47,893 nucleotides of DNA from Bacteroidetes bacterium HGW-Bacteroidetes-17 (GCA_002840985.1 PHDM01000034.1:1-47893), one strand, 5' to 3'; shown: positions 27,554 to 36,838, counted from the stretch's first letter. Made by a program: numbers and translations. The notes: generated by a model from the letters alone, not told the origin.

Positions 27554-28003
27554 TTAAATATCGGGGTGAATTCTTTTTGTTAGATAATGAATCCCATTAA
27601 ACTCATTATAACCCAGTTTTTGGAAAGTCGCCAATGAGGTTTTATTGTAATCTTCAATTAAACAGGCAATAATTCCAATTCCTTTATCGATCAGAATGGA
27701 TTCAGCTTTTTCAACAAGCATTTTACCAATACCTTGTTTACGGAATTCAGGGATCACTGCCAATCGGTTAATCCAACCTTTGCGACCGTCGTGTGTTGCA
27801 AAAACAGTACCGATGGCCATATTGTTTAACTCAGCAAGTAAGATAGAAGCACAGCCTCTCTGTAACTCTTTCCGGATATTTTCTTTGGTGTCGCGGCCTT
27901 TTGATTTAAAAGGAAGACCTGCCTGGGTCCATAATCCAATCAGGGTATCATAATCTGATATTTTGAAATTACGAATGATGATATTGCCTGAAATTTGTTC
28001 CAT
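27554..28003 (-). CDS. GNAT-family N-acetyltransferase
   Basis: 149 residues with a single GNAT domain: N-terminal IIRNFKISDYDTLIGLWTQAG, acetyl-CoA binding motif A (VIPEFRKQGIGKMLVEKAE) and motif B region (CLIEDYNKTSLATFQKLGY). Substrate unknown; the YDTLIGLW start and NKTSLATFQKLGY end resemble small stand-alone acetyltransferases. It starts 6 bases after the stop of the LRR gene in the same direction, so it may be the last gene of that operon. Confidence 0.88.
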   Translation of the reverse strand: MEQISGNIIIRNFKISDYDTLIGLWTQAGLPFKSKGRDTKENIRKELQRGCASILLAELNNMAIGTVFATHDGRKGWINRLAVIPEFRKQGIGKMLVEKAESILIDKGIGIIACLIEDYNKTSLATFQKLGYNEFNGIHYLTKRIHPDI

Positions 28004-28009
28004 TATGAT

Positions 28010-30619
28010 TTAATAAAAAACAACTTCAGTATTTGGATGAGTCTCTTTAAATTTTAATACCCGTTTTTGGTTCAAACCCGTATTATAACACTTTAAAAAT
28101 TCTAAATTCAGGTTTTCAACGGCACTTAGATTCTTAATATTTGTATTATAACATTCAAGTCTTTTGAGGCTTATAAGATATTCAAGATATTTTAAACTCT
28201 TGATTTGGGTACCGGGACAAATGAGCGTTTCGAGGCTGGTCATAAATTGGATCTGCTCGAAATCACGGATTGGAATGTTTGATATATCAAGATAACTTAG
28301 CTTTGGAAGGTTCATGATTGGGCCAAGATTGCTTATTGGATTATTTCCACATTCAATTCTGGTCAATTGTCTTAGGTTTTCCAATGGCCCAAGATCCGAC
28401 ATTTGGGTACCCGAAAATATAAGTTCCTTTAAACCATGCAGATTTTTAAGGGGTTCGAGCGTTTTTAATTTGATGTTATTACTTAAATCCAAAGATCTGG
28501 TAGAGGCAATTTGATGTAAAGTTTCCTTTGTGAATCCATCTGTTAAATTTATGTTTTTAGTAAAAACTTCTTTCCAGATATTGCCTAATGTTTCCCACCA
28601 ATTCTTTAAATAATCTGTTTGAAAAACCACAAGTATATCCTCATTCGTTGGATTGAAATTTAAATAATCTTCTAGCTCAACTTTTGAAAAATCGGCATAA
28701 ACAATTTTCAAGTTCAACAAACCAACCAATGGAGTTAAATCCTTTACTTGGGTATGTTCAAAATTAATTTGCTGCAGAAAATTAAGATTATTAAGCGGGG
28801 TTAAATCATTTACCGATGTATGATAAAAATATAACGATTCAAGTTTAGAAAGGTTTTTTAAAGGAATGATCGAAACAATATTGGTATTTGAAAAATCAAG
28901 ATATTTAAGGTCGACAAGATCTGAAATGGGATCGAGATCACTTATTGATGTATGGGAACAATTCAGATGTTCAAGATAAATAAGTTTTTTTAACGGATCT
29001 AAAGTTAGTATTTCAGGTCGTTTGCTGATATCAATAATTTTAAGTTTAATTAATTCCTGAAGCTGTGCATTGGTTGGCTCTTCATCCAGATAGTGGTATT
29101 TCCTGAAGATCCCTTTCCAATTTACATTCAGGCTTTCCCACCAGGCTTTTAATTCAGCCGATTGGAAAACTACCAAAACCTGAGGGTTTATTTTCATAAA
29201 CTGATTAGCGGCAGCAGGAGAAATCATGGCGTTGTCGCAAAATATCTGCTTTAAGTTTTTCAGGTTTTTTATCGGATCCAATTCATCGATACGGGTATTA
29301 TCCATTACTAGGATCCGCAAATTATCCAGGTTTGTTAAGGGTTCAACAGAATTAACGGCTGTGGAATTAAAATGCAAAACCTCCAATGTTGAAATCTGTT
29401 TTAAAGGTTTTAGATCAGATATTGCAGTATTTGAAAATCTTAAATCTATCAAATGATTTAATTGGGATAAGGGATCGAGGCTGTCGATTTGAGTATGAGT
29501 TAAGTATAACTGTTCAAGTTTATCAATACTTTGCAGTGCTTTCAAATCATTAACCGGGGTGTTATTTAGGTTTAAAACCCTTAAGTTGGAAAGATACCTA
29601 AGATGGGTAAGGGATTCAACTCGCGTTCCTTCACAGATTAAAGATTCTAATTTGGTCAAGTTTCTGATCGGACTCAGATCATTAATCCTTGTATTTGAAA
29701 TATCTAATCGTTTCAGGTTAGAAAGTTTACTGAGGGCATTTAAATTTTCGATTTGTTGATTGTTTGCAATATTTATTTCGCTCAATGAAATAATGTTTCT
29801 TAGTTGGTTGTAAAGAATTTCCGGTTTAAATTTTACAGTTTTAAGATAAGTTACGGGGATGCTGTCGAAACGAGGTTTTGATAAAGTATCTTTACCTCTC
29901 ACCAGTAAAGTATCAATGTTAAATTTTCTGATACTGTCGGCATTAATCACATAGGTGGAGTCGGTAAAAGAAATAATTTGATGTAAAAAAGTAGAATCGT
30001 TAAGGAGATGATCTTCTCCTAATACTTTTTTCCAGTTTCCCGAAATGGTATTCCACCAGTTTCTCAATTCTTCTTCTTCATTCAGTTTAGTGGTATAAAC
30101 ACTGGCAATTTTTAAATCCTTGCGTGCATCATCAACGTTGATTTCAATGAAACGGATTTTATTGGTATTGATGGAATCTCCATTAATCAACTTTCCAATC
30201 AAATTTCGGTTAATTTGGAATTTGAAATAAAGTTGATCGTCTTCAGTTAAAAAATACCCGACATCCTGAATGGTGAAAATAATTTCAGCATTTGTAAAAA
30301 AGAAATCAATATCTTTTAAATAGGCTTGTACATTTTTATTGGTAGGTACGGTTCTGTATTCATCTAAATCATCTTCGATCTGAACAAATTCGTTCACGAA
30401 AATTTTCAAATAACTTTGGTTAATGATGATATCTTTTTCTTTGGCTAAAGTATTCGGGTTCCCAATCAGGTTAAGGGTATATTCAAAATAATTGACCAAT
30501 TGAGTGGCTTCTTTTTGATAAATTTCAATGTCGCGTTGGGCATAAATTTCATCTTGTGCATTTACGATTGAATTGATGCCTATCAACAAAATAATTAAAA
30601 AGAAAGCCTTTTTTATCAT
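28010..30619 (-). CDS. Exported leucine-rich-repeat protein with three WW…WK modules
   Basis: 869 residues with a signal peptide (MIKKAFFLIILLIGINSIVNAQ). A non-repetitive N-terminal domain (about 22-180) is followed by three similar modules. Each opens with a cap with a Trp pair (NWWNTISGNWKKV at 187-199, AWWESLNVNWKGIF at 492-505, NWWETLGNIWKEVF at 673-686), continues with about 22-residue repeats of the SDS22/internalin type (L..L..L.IS.T.I.DL.PL..L) and ends with NP or HP and a VVF motif (479-485, 657-666, 862-868). LRR arrays bind proteins; here the location is periplasmic or outer surface. No sorting or type IX secretion tail was seen. It is the fourth of four tightly spaced exported-protein genes. 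The partner is unknown. Confidence 0.9.
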   Translation of the reverse strand: MIKKAFFLIILLIGINSIVNAQDEIYAQRDIEIYQKEATQLVNYFEYTLNLIGNPNTLAKEKDIIINQSYLKIFVNEFVQIEDDLDEYRTVPTNKNVQAYLKDIDFFFTNAEIIFTIQDVGYFLTEDDQLYFKFQINRNLIGKLINGDSINTNKIRFIEINVDDARKDLKIASVYTTKLNEEEELRNWWNTISGNWKKVLGEDHLLNDSTFLHQIISFTDSTYVINADSIRKFNIDTLLVRGKDTLSKPRFDSIPVTYLKTVKFKPEILYNQLRNIISLSEINIANNQQIENLNALSKLSNLKRLDISNTRINDLSPIRNLTKLESLICEGTRVESLTHLRYLSNLRVLNLNNTPVNDLKALQSIDKLEQLYLTHTQIDSLDPLSQLNHLIDLRFSNTAISDLKPLKQISTLEVLHFNSTAVNSVEPLTNLDNLRILVMDNTRIDELDPIKNLKNLKQIFCDNAMISPAAANQFMKINPQVLVVFQSAELKAWWESLNVNWKGIFRKYHYLDEEPTNAQLQELIKLKIIDISKRPEILTLDPLKKLIYLEHLNCSHTSISDLDPISDLVDLKYLDFSNTNIVSIIPLKNLSKLESLYFYHTSVNDLTPLNNLNFLQQINFEHTQVKDLTPLVGLLNLKIVYADFSKVELEDYLNFNPTNEDILVVFQTDYLKNWWETLGNIWKEVFTKNINLTDGFTKETLHQIASTRSLDLSNNIKLKTLEPLKNLHGLKELIFSGTQMSDLGPLENLRQLTRIECGNNPISNLGPIMNLPKLSYLDISNIPIRDFEQIQFMTSLETLICPGTQIKSLKYLEYLISLKRLECYNTNIKNLSAVENLNLEFLKCYNTGLNQKRVLKFKETHPNTEVVFY

Positions 30620-30632
30620 AAGTATTTTGGAA

Positions 30633-31469
30633 TTAATTGTGATAAATGAATCTTTTCAATATTTCTTTATCTGCCTCCGGTATTTTAAGAAGATTGGAAA
30701 TTAACCAGCCTGAATTATTACCCTTTCGGTTAAATTCTGATAGCTCAAAATACCAATTATTAATTTGAAAGATATGAAATTTTACCTCTTTAATATTTTT
30801 GAATTGAAAGCTCCCCTTTCTGAATTCGTAAATGAACAAACTTAAATAGTCGGGACTAAACCCTTCTTCGGCAAATTGTTCAATAATTTGATCTTGCTTA
30901 AAAACTTTAATTAAATTCATGAAGTCGAGTTCATGACTTAAAGGGTGCAAAAATTTTCGTTGTGATTCACTGATGCTGTCAGTATTGATAAAGTAGGAGG
31001 TAAAAGGTTCAAATAATACATTCGTTATTACCCATTTCGAACCCACTTTTTCTTCCTGGAGCTTCAAAAATAAAGTACATTCTTTTTCACTTCCTTTATA
31101 AAGAAATGAGGTTTTGACCTGAGCAAACCATTTCCCCCCGTGAAAATTTAGAAAATTTGGATGTTCGGCATTGCTGACATCGTCGATAAAATCAACTTTT
31201 AAAGTATTGGAAATAATGGTGCTTTCTTTATCAAAAAGCAGATTGATGAATTCTTTTCTGTACTGGCCATTTTGAAATAAAGGATCATTAATGGAGAAGC
31301 GTTCGCCGTAGCGATCCTCTTCTCCGTTAAATCTCCTGAAAAACTGATTTACCTGTTTGGTATGCGCATACAACATGCTTTCGTCATCAACAAATTTGTC
31401 AATTGTTTGAGATTGAACATTCGGGATGAAGAATAGGATAAATACAAAACAAACAGTTGTTAATTTCAT
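30633..31469 (-). CDS. Exported protein of unknown function
   Basis: 278 residues with an N-terminal signal peptide (hydrophobic segment ending NVQSQ). Aromatic and charged throughout: YAHTKQVNQFFRRFNGEEDRYG near the N-terminus, then HGGKWFAQVKTSFLYKGSEKECTLFL and a C-terminal WLISNLLKIPEADK. The pattern KWVITNVLFEP suggests an NTF2-like or cystatin-like alternating fold, but I do not recognise the family. Its start overlaps the stop of the upstream gene by 4 bases (ATGA), so the two are translationally coupled. The LRR gene follows 13 bases downstream. Confidence 0.8.
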   Translation of the reverse strand: MKLTTVCFVFILFFIPNVQSQTIDKFVDDESMLYAHTKQVNQFFRRFNGEEDRYGERFSINDPLFQNGQYRKEFINLLFDKESTIISNTLKVDFIDDVSNAEHPNFLNFHGGKWFAQVKTSFLYKGSEKECTLFLKLQEEKVGSKWVITNVLFEPFTSYFINTDSISESQRKFLHPLSHELDFMNLIKVFKQDQIIEQFAEEGFSPDYLSLFIYEFRKGSFQFKNIKEVKFHIFQINNWYFELSEFNRKGNNSGWLISNLLKIPEADKEILKRFIYHN

Positions 31470-32041
31470 TTTACAGTTTCGGTTACTCTCACATCTCCTA
31501 ACATTACATCCCAGAAACCGATCAATTTTCCGCCAATTTGGGTTTGTTTTCGTTCAACATATACGGTGATGTCCTTTTTGGTCGTGTCTTTGTACGACAA
31601 GCCATCACTTGATTCGCCTTCAAAACGTTGATAAATGGTAATTACACCAACATATCTGCCATCAGGTTGTAATTCAAGGTCACTGATGTATTGAATGTTG
31701 TACCAGCTAATGGTGATTTTATCATAATTTAAAGCCATTAAATGCTCAAGGTATGATCTAACTCCGTAATATTTAATTTCCGGTTGATACAAGGATGAAA
31801 CACCAATTTGTGCATCATCGGCAAATAATTCAAGTGTTCTTTCAATTACCCTGTTTGCTTCAGAAAATGGAGTTTCTTTGCTCCCAACTATTGAAATATA
31901 TTTACTTAAATCTCTTATTTTTTCTAATGCCAAACTGTCGATGGCACGTTTTCTTTCAGGACTGATTTCATTCTGCGAAAAGGTGTTTGCAGCAAAGGCA
32001 AAGCAGAAAACCGCGAATAATAATATTTTTAATTTTGACAT
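31466..32041 (-). CDS. Exported protein, possible NTF2/SnoaL-like fold, function unknown
   Basis: 191 residues with a clear signal peptide (MSKLKILLFAVFCFAFAANTFSQ). The mature part has a helical start (SPERKRAIDSLALEKIRDLSKYI), then IERTLELFADDAQIGVSSLYQPEIKYYGVRSYLEHLMAL and alternating strands (YVGVITIYQRFEG, KDITVYVERKQ, LIGFWDVMLGDVRVTE). The helix then short strands, a Y..VR.YL.HL element and a final curved sheet resemble NTF2-like proteins, but this is inferred from the pattern only. It lies 6 bases after the lipoprotein gene and overlaps the next gene by 4 bases. Confidence 0.8.
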   Translation of the reverse strand: MSKLKILLFAVFCFAFAANTFSQNEISPERKRAIDSLALEKIRDLSKYISIVGSKETPFSEANRVIERTLELFADDAQIGVSSLYQPEIKYYGVRSYLEHLMALNYDKITISWYNIQYISDLELQPDGRYVGVITIYQRFEGESSDGLSYKDTTKKDITVYVERKQTQIGGKLIGFWDVMLGDVRVTETVK

Positions 32042-32047
32042 GGTGCG

Positions 32048-32680
32048 TTATTTTTTAATTAATTCAATTTCAGTTATCTTTCTGTTGTTGTCCAAAACCA
32101 TATTTTCTATCTCAACATCAAAATTCTTTACATCTTTTAAATATTCAAGATATTTGATAATGGTAGTTGGACGGTCATAATCTTTCATGCCGTTTTCCTG
32201 ACTGATAATGATTAAAACAGGAATATCTTCAGAGGCAAATAATTTTAATGCGTTTGAAATATTATTGTTTGCTACTGTCAGTGTACCGGCACTTGCAACT
32301 GATCTGAAATTTGATAGGACCGCATTTTTGAGCGCAGCCAGTTTCTGCTCTTCCGTTTCGACCACAACTTTTGTTTCTTTTTCTTTGCGAAGTTTAGCTA
32401 AAACATCTTCGGCCCTCATAATTAAATCTTGAACTTCCTGATCATCAAGGTTCAACCCTTTAATGACATTCAGTCGATTTTCCTTTTGTTCTATGGTCAT
32501 TGATCCATCATCATTGATGATTTCCAATAGATCTTTTTTAGCCTGATCTACTTTTTGAGCATAAGCTATTGCGGCTTGCTCGGCGGCTAGCTTTTGCTTA
32601 CTTTTACAGCTGGTTCCTGCGAAAAGAAGCGCAAACAATGATAAAATAATAATACCAGTGTTGAAAGTTTGTTTTCTCAT
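32048..32680 (-). CDS. Lipoprotein of unknown function, first gene of the exported-protein operon
   Basis: I place the start at the ATG at 32680 (MRKQTFNTGIIILSLFALLFAGTSC), which gives a standard lipoprotein signal with the lipid Cys 25 residues in; the ATG at 32713 would add 11 residues before it. After the Cys comes a Lys/Gln/Ala-rich coiled-coil-like helix (about 26-105), then a compact C-terminal domain (LKLFASEDIPVLIIISQENGMKDYDRPTTIIKYLEYLKDV). The family is not one I can name. Four genes follow each other from here to 28010 with gaps of 6, -4 and 13 bases. Confidence 0.8.
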   Translation of the reverse strand: MRKQTFNTGIIILSLFALLFAGTSCKSKQKLAAEQAAIAYAQKVDQAKKDLLEIINDDGSMTIEQKENRLNVIKGLNLDDQEVQDLIMRAEDVLAKLRKEKETKVVVETEEQKLAALKNAVLSNFRSVASAGTLTVANNNISNALKLFASEDIPVLIIISQENGMKDYDRPTTIIKYLEYLKDVKNFDVEIENMVLDNNRKITEIELIKK

Positions 32681-32748
32681 TTGATTTAGTGTTAGATGTT
32701 GTATAAAATCCATGTTTTGTTAGGTAACAGAACGTTAACAAAACTGTT

Positions 32749-32756
32749 CAAAAATA
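32749..32756 (-). promoter_or_regulatory. -7 promoter element (TATTTTTG) for the exported-protein operon
   Basis: TAnnTTTG match on the minus strand, 68 bases before the ATG at 32680 and 35 before the ATG at 32713. It lies in the short divergent gap to the radical SAM gene, which has a weaker TATCTTCT box at 32766-32773 on the plus strand. Confidence 0.45.
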
Positions 32757-32782
32757 TATAAAATTTATCTTCTAAACGGTAT

Positions 32783-33787
32783 ATGACACATAAAAATTAT
32801 ACCATTCCAATTTTTATACCCGAATTGGCCTGCCCATTTCAGTGCTTGTATTGCGATCAACGAAAGATTTCAGGAAAATCAAGTATTCCAAATGAGGATG
32901 AGGTAACTCAAATCATCTTGGCGCATTTAAATACAATCCCAAAACAGGCACATATTGAACTCGGATTTTTTGGTGGAAATTTTACCGGAATCGACAAAAC
33001 CGAACAAGAAAAATATTTAAAATTGGTGCAACCTTATTTAGATTCGGGTGCGATCCAAAATATTCGATGTTCCACGCGACCCGATTATATCAATCATGAG
33101 GTGCTGCAATTGCTTAAAAAATATAGGGTTGGAACCATTGAACTGGGTGCCCAATCAATGGACGATGAGGTTTTAAAAAAATCAAAACGTGGTCATACCG
33201 TTGCAGATACCTTAAATGCAGCCAAACTTATTCGTGAGTATGAGATAAATTTAGGATTACAGATGATGATCGGATTACCCGGAGATACAAAACAAAAAGC
33301 TATTTTAACTGCCCGAAAAATTATTGAAGCAGGAGCAGATAATACACGGATTTATCCAACGCTCGTGATTAAAAACACGAAACTTGAAGAAATGTACCAT
33401 CAGGGAAGGTATCAACCTTTGACAATGGAAAAAGCGGTTGATTGGACGGCAGCTGTCTATAAAATATTTGAACAATCGGAAGTGAAGGTTTTAAGAATCG
33501 GGCTGCATCCATCCGAAGGATTACTTGATGGATCAGATTTGGTAGCCGGTCCGTTTCATCCATCTTTTAGGGAACTGGTACTGACTGAAATCTGGAGAAA
33601 AAAATTGTCGGATATTAAATCCGATTCGGATTCAATCACAATTACGGTAAATCCTAAGGAATTGAATTATGCCGTAGGATATTATGCTAGCAACAAAAAA
33701 ATGCTTTCGAAAAAATTTAAGAGCGTGAAATTTGGCATTAATAATAACTTGGCAAACAGTGATTATGAGCTTGATTATCATCGATAA
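32783..33787 (+). CDS. Radical SAM protein, Elp3-like core without acetyltransferase domain
   Basis: 334 residues. The [4Fe-4S]/SAM motif CPFQCLYC (Cys 17, 21, 24) is followed by LGFFGGNFTGID (the GGNFT element of Elp3/YhcC-type enzymes), RCSTRPDYI, TIELGAQSMDDEVLKKSKRGHT and LQMMIGLPGDT. These are the conserved blocks of the Elp3/MiaB-type radical SAM barrel. The C-terminal GNAT domain of true Elp3 is absent. The reaction is unknown. Its last 23 bases overlap the DUF6873 gene, so the two are coupled. Confidence 0.9.
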   Translation: MTHKNYTIPIFIPELACPFQCLYCDQRKISGKSSIPNEDEVTQIILAHLNTIPKQAHIELGFFGGNFTGIDKTEQEKYLKLVQPYLDSGAIQNIRCSTRPDYINHEVLQLLKKYRVGTIELGAQSMDDEVLKKSKRGHTVADTLNAAKLIREYEINLGLQMMIGLPGDTKQKAILTARKIIEAGADNTRIYPTLVIKNTKLEEMYHQGRYQPLTMEKAVDWTAAVYKIFEQSEVKVLRIGLHPSEGLLDGSDLVAGPFHPSFRELVLTEIWRKKLSDIKSDSDSITITVNPKELNYAVGYYASNKKMLSKKFKSVKFGINNNLANSDYELDYHR

Positions 33788-34454
33788 AAAAATACCGGAG
33801 GAAGCAAAAATAAAACTATCCGGTTATGGAGATTTGCTTGAATTGGAAACGATTGGAATAACCTATGATGCCATTTCAGGCCATCCTGATATTTTTTTTA
33901 GTGTTTTGAATAATGATCTTATTGTGGCTCCAAACCTTCCTCAAAAGTTTAGGGAAGCATTGAAAAAACATGGAATTTCCTATCATCTTGGTGAACAAAC
34001 GGTTGGTAAAAAGTATCCCGAATCGTCCATCTATAACATCGTTTCTACCTCCCAATTTCTGATACACAATTTAAAACATACCGATTTAGCGGTCAAAGAT
34101 TTGGCGATGGGTTTGGATCAAATTCATGTTGAACAAGCCTATACCCGTTGTAATTTGATTGCGCTCAAAAATGAGAGATTCATAACATCTGATAAGGGAA
34201 TAGAAAAAGCGTTGAAAAAACATAGTCTTGAAGTTTTTTATGCCAACCCCGATGGAATTATTTTGCCCGGTTTTAAAAATGGTTTTATTGGGGGATGTAC
34301 CGGTATTTCGGGCAATCAATTATTTTTAATTGGCAGCCTTCATCATTATTCGCTTGGAGATAAGCTTCGAAAACAAATCAATGCATGGGGTTATGAAGTT
34401 GTGGAACTTTATAATGGGCCTGTATTCGATGGTGGAAGCGTACTATTTCTTTAA
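33765..34454 (+). CDS. DUF6873-type protein, probable pentein (GME) fold
   Basis: About 229 residues from the ATG at 33765 (MSLIIIDKKIPEEAKIKLSGYG); an upstream in-frame GTG-type start at 33732 would add 11 residues inside the radical SAM gene. Repeated short alpha-beta units with D-and-G-rich turns (SDKGIEKAL, NPDGIILPGFKNGFIGGCTG, HHYSLGDKLRK, YNGPVFDGGSVLF) fit the guanidino-group-modifying (pentein) fold; a Cys sits in FIGGCTGI. The name DUF6873 is from recognition of overall pattern. It overlaps the radical SAM gene by 23 bases and the pair may act on one substrate. Confidence 0.72.
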   Translation: MSLIIIDKKIPEEAKIKLSGYGDLLELETIGITYDAISGHPDIFFSVLNNDLIVAPNLPQKFREALKKHGISYHLGEQTVGKKYPESSIYNIVSTSQFLIHNLKHTDLAVKDLAMGLDQIHVEQAYTRCNLIALKNERFITSDKGIEKALKKHSLEVFYANPDGIILPGFKNGFIGGCTGISGNQLFLIGSLHHYSLGDKLRKQINAWGYEVVELYNGPVFDGGSVLFL

Positions 34455-34463
34455 AGTTTAATC

Positions 34464-34500
34464 TGTCATCTCGAAGAAGCATATCGACTGAGAGATCTCA
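34464..34500 (+). repeat. Dispersed intergenic repeat, unit A copy 1
   Basis: 37 bases containing TCTCGAAGAAGC and GACTGAGAGATCTCA. It is 34/37 identical to 38790-38826. A small hairpin TCCCGA aaa TCGGGA follows at 34526-34540 and may end the radical SAM–DUF6873 transcript. The 387-base gap 34455-34841 holds these repeats, the inverted pair below, a weak -7 box (TAATTTCG, 34714-34721) and no ORF. Confidence 0.7.
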
Positions 34501-34618
34501 ATTTTCTATGAGTGAGAAATTTCTCTCCCGAAAATCGGGATTGAAAAGACAATAATTCAGCAGTCAGTTCAAGCTTCCGCCAAAGGTGAATAAATGTCGG
34601 GAACTTTGTTAATATTCA

Positions 34619-34793
34619 ACATCTCGACTTTGCTCGATGTGACCGTTTATGTTTTTATTACTGAGAATTAATAATCTCGAATTGTTGCAATAAATTTAAC
34701 ATGGTATTTTTTGTAATTTCGCAAAGAAATGATGAGGTTATCTAAGAGTACAAAACAAATTGTTGCTTGTCACATCGAGCAAAGTCGAGATGT
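34619..34793. repeat. Perfect 25-base inverted repeat (unit B) flanking 125 bases upstream of aspS
   Basis: Bases 34619-34643 are the exact reverse complement of 34769-34793 (core CATCTCGACTTTGCTCGATG). A relative with 3 mismatches over 23 bases is at 38850-38872. The right copy lies between a probable -7 box (34714-34721) and the aspS start, so it would be in the aspS leader RNA. Confidence 0.8.
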
Positions 34794-34841
34794 CTACTTA
34801 GTCAACCCTAATTAATGCTATAAAATTTTAACAAAAATCAT

Positions 34842-36590
34842 ATGTTGCGTACACACACTTGCGGAGAATTAAACATGAAAAATGTGGGCGAAAAAACCAC
34901 ATTAAGCGGATGGGTTCAAAAATCAAGGGATTTGGGAGGAATGACCTTCATTGATTTAAGGGATCGATATGGCATTACCCAATTGGTTTTTAACCTTGAA
35001 ACGGATAAAGAATTATGCATGAAAGCCAGGAAACTGGGACGTGAGTTTGTAATTCAGGCAATGGGTGTGGTTGAGGAACGAAGCAACAAAAATTTGAAAA
35101 TGCCAACCGGCGAAATTGAAATTGCTGTTACTGATTTCAAAATTTTAAATGAGTCGAAAACCCCACCATTTACCATCGAAGACGAATCAGACGGAGGAGA
35201 TGAACTCCGCATGAAATATCGCTATCTGGACCTTCGACGAAATCCGCTTCGACGGAATTTAGAATTGCGTCACCGCATGTCGATCGAAACGCGAAAATAC
35301 ATGGATTCGCAACGATTTTTGGAAATCGAAACCCCTTACCTCATCAAATCTACCCCCGAAGGTGCACGCGATTTTGTGGTGCCTTCACGCATGAATAAAA
35401 ATCAATTTTATGCCCTACCCCAATCACCGCAAACCTTTAAACAATTACTGATGGTGGCCGGTTACGATAGGTATTATCAGTTAGTAAAGTGTTTCAGGGA
35501 CGAAGATTTACGCGCCGATCGCCAGCCTGAGTTTACCCAGATTGATTGCGAAATGGCCTTTGTTGAGCAGGAAGATATTTTGAACACTTTCGAAGGGTTA
35601 GCCCGTCATTTATTCAAAGAAATTAAAGGCATTGATGTGGCCGAATTTCCACGAATGACTTATGCCGATGCCATGAAAAATTATGGAATCGACAAACCCG
35701 ATTTGCGTTTCGAAATGAAATTTGTAGAATTGAATGATGTTGCAAAAAATAAAGGATTTCAGGTTTTTGATGATTCCGAATTAATAGTCGGGATTTGTGC
35801 CAAAAAATGTGCCGAATATACCCGTAAACAACTGGATGCCCTTATCGATTTTGTTAAAAAACCTCAAATTGGAGCGAAAGGTTTGGTTTACGTAAAATGC
35901 AATGATGATGGCACTTTCAAATCTTCAGTCGATAAGTTTTTTGATCAGGAAGCATTAAAAACCTGGGCCAAAAAAATGAATGCGAAAACGGGCGATTTGC
36001 TTTTGGTACTCTCCGGCGAAACCGAAAGGGTTCAAAAGCAGTTGGGCGAACTTCGAATTGAAATGGCCAATCAATTGGGATTAAAAGACCCGAACAATTT
36101 TAAACCACTTTGGGTGGTCGATTTTCCATTATTGGAATGGGACGAAGAGAGTGGCAGGTTTCACGCCATGCATCACCCCTTTACTTCTCCAAAGAAAGAA
36201 GATATTGAATTGCTTTCAACCGATCCGGGAAAAGTAAGGGCCAATGCTTACGATATGGTCATCAATGGGGTTGAAATCGGGGGTGGTTCCATCCGGATTT
36301 TTAATAAGGATTTGCAGAAAAAAATGTTCAAAATACTCGGATTCACTGATGAAGATGCACAGGCACAGTTTGGCTTTTTAATGAATGCCTTTGAATTTGG
36401 AGCTCCACCTCACGGTGGTGTGGCCTTTGGCTTCGATCGTTGGGTTGCTTTGTTTGGTGGTTCCGATTCCATTCGCGATTATATCGCTTTCCCGAAAAAC
36501 AATGCCGGTCGCGACCAAATGATTGATTCGCCTTCTCAGATTTCGCAGGTGCAATTGGATGAATTAAGCCTGAAATTAATTAAAGACTAA
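34842..36590 (+). CDS. aspS: Aspartyl-tRNA synthetase (bacterial type)
   Basis: 582 residues, full bacterial length including the GAD insertion domain. OB-fold anticodon-binding domain ([25 protein letters not shown]), class II motif 1 to motif 2 ([45 protein letters not shown]), GAD domain about 290-430, and motif 3 [15 protein letters not shown] at the end. Charges tRNA-Asp. The start [11 protein letters not shown] is the family start. It ends 4 bases inside the convergent small gene on the other strand. Confidence 0.97.
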   Translation: MLRTHTCGELNMKNVGEKTTLSGWVQKSRDLGGMTFIDLRDRYGITQLVFNLETDKELCMKARKLGREFVIQAMGVVEERSNKNLKMPTGEIEIAVTDFKILNESKTPPFTIEDESDGGDELRMKYRYLDLRRNPLRRNLELRHRMSIETRKYMDSQRFLEIETPYLIKSTPEGARDFVVPSRMNKNQFYALPQSPQTFKQLLMVAGYDRYYQLVKCFRDEDLRADRQPEFTQIDCEMAFVEQEDILNTFEGLARHLFKEIKGIDVAEFPRMTYADAMKNYGIDKPDLRFEMKFVELNDVAKNKGFQVFDDSELIVGICAKKCAEYTRKQLDALIDFVKKPQIGAKGLVYVKCNDDGTFKSSVDKFFDQEALKTWAKKMNAKTGDLLLVLSGETERVQKQLGELRIEMANQLGLKDPNNFKPLWVVDFPLLEWDEESGRFHAMHHPFTSPKKEDIELLSTDPGKVRANAYDMVINGVEIGGGSIRIFNKDLQKKMFKILGFTDEDAQAQFGFLMNAFEFGAPPHGGVAFGFDRWVALFGGSDSIRDYIAFPKNNAGRDQMIDSPSQISQVQLDELSLKLIKD

Positions 36591-36817
36591 ATTGCTGATT
36601 TGATTTTTGACTTATCAAAAGCAGGATCATAATCATTCATATTTAACCCCAGGTCCTCGATTTTATATCCTTTCGAATTCCGATGGGTTTTCACGATATT
36701 TTTTCCTTCGCAGGCACTGATTCCGGTCCATTTGCAGTTTTGGCAATGCAGTAATCCATTAATTTGAATTCCCCAACATTCGTCGTTCGACAGGTATGAA
36801 GTATTGATGCGACGCAT
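36587..36817 (-). CDS. Small Cys-containing protein of unknown function
   Basis: 76 residues. [15 protein letters not shown], with Cys at CxxC and a later Cys, follows [11 protein letters not shown], which suggests a small metal or Fe-S site. A TACTTTTG box 14 bases upstream supports expression. Ends in an acidic-to-basic tail ([13 protein letters not shown]). The gene overlaps the aspS stop by 4 bases on the opposite strand. I do not recognise a named family. Confidence 0.65.
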   Translation of the reverse strand: MRRINTSYLSNDECWGIQINGLLHCQNCKWTGISACEGKNIVKTHRNSKGYKIEDLGLNMNDYDPAFDKSKIKSAI

Positions 36818-36830
36818 GATACTTTTTTTA

Positions 36831-36838
36831 CAAAAGTA
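36831..36838 (-). promoter_or_regulatory. -7 promoter element (TACTTTTG) for the small Cys protein
   Basis: Exact TAnnTTTG match on the minus strand, 13 bases before the ATG at 36817. Confidence 0.5.
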
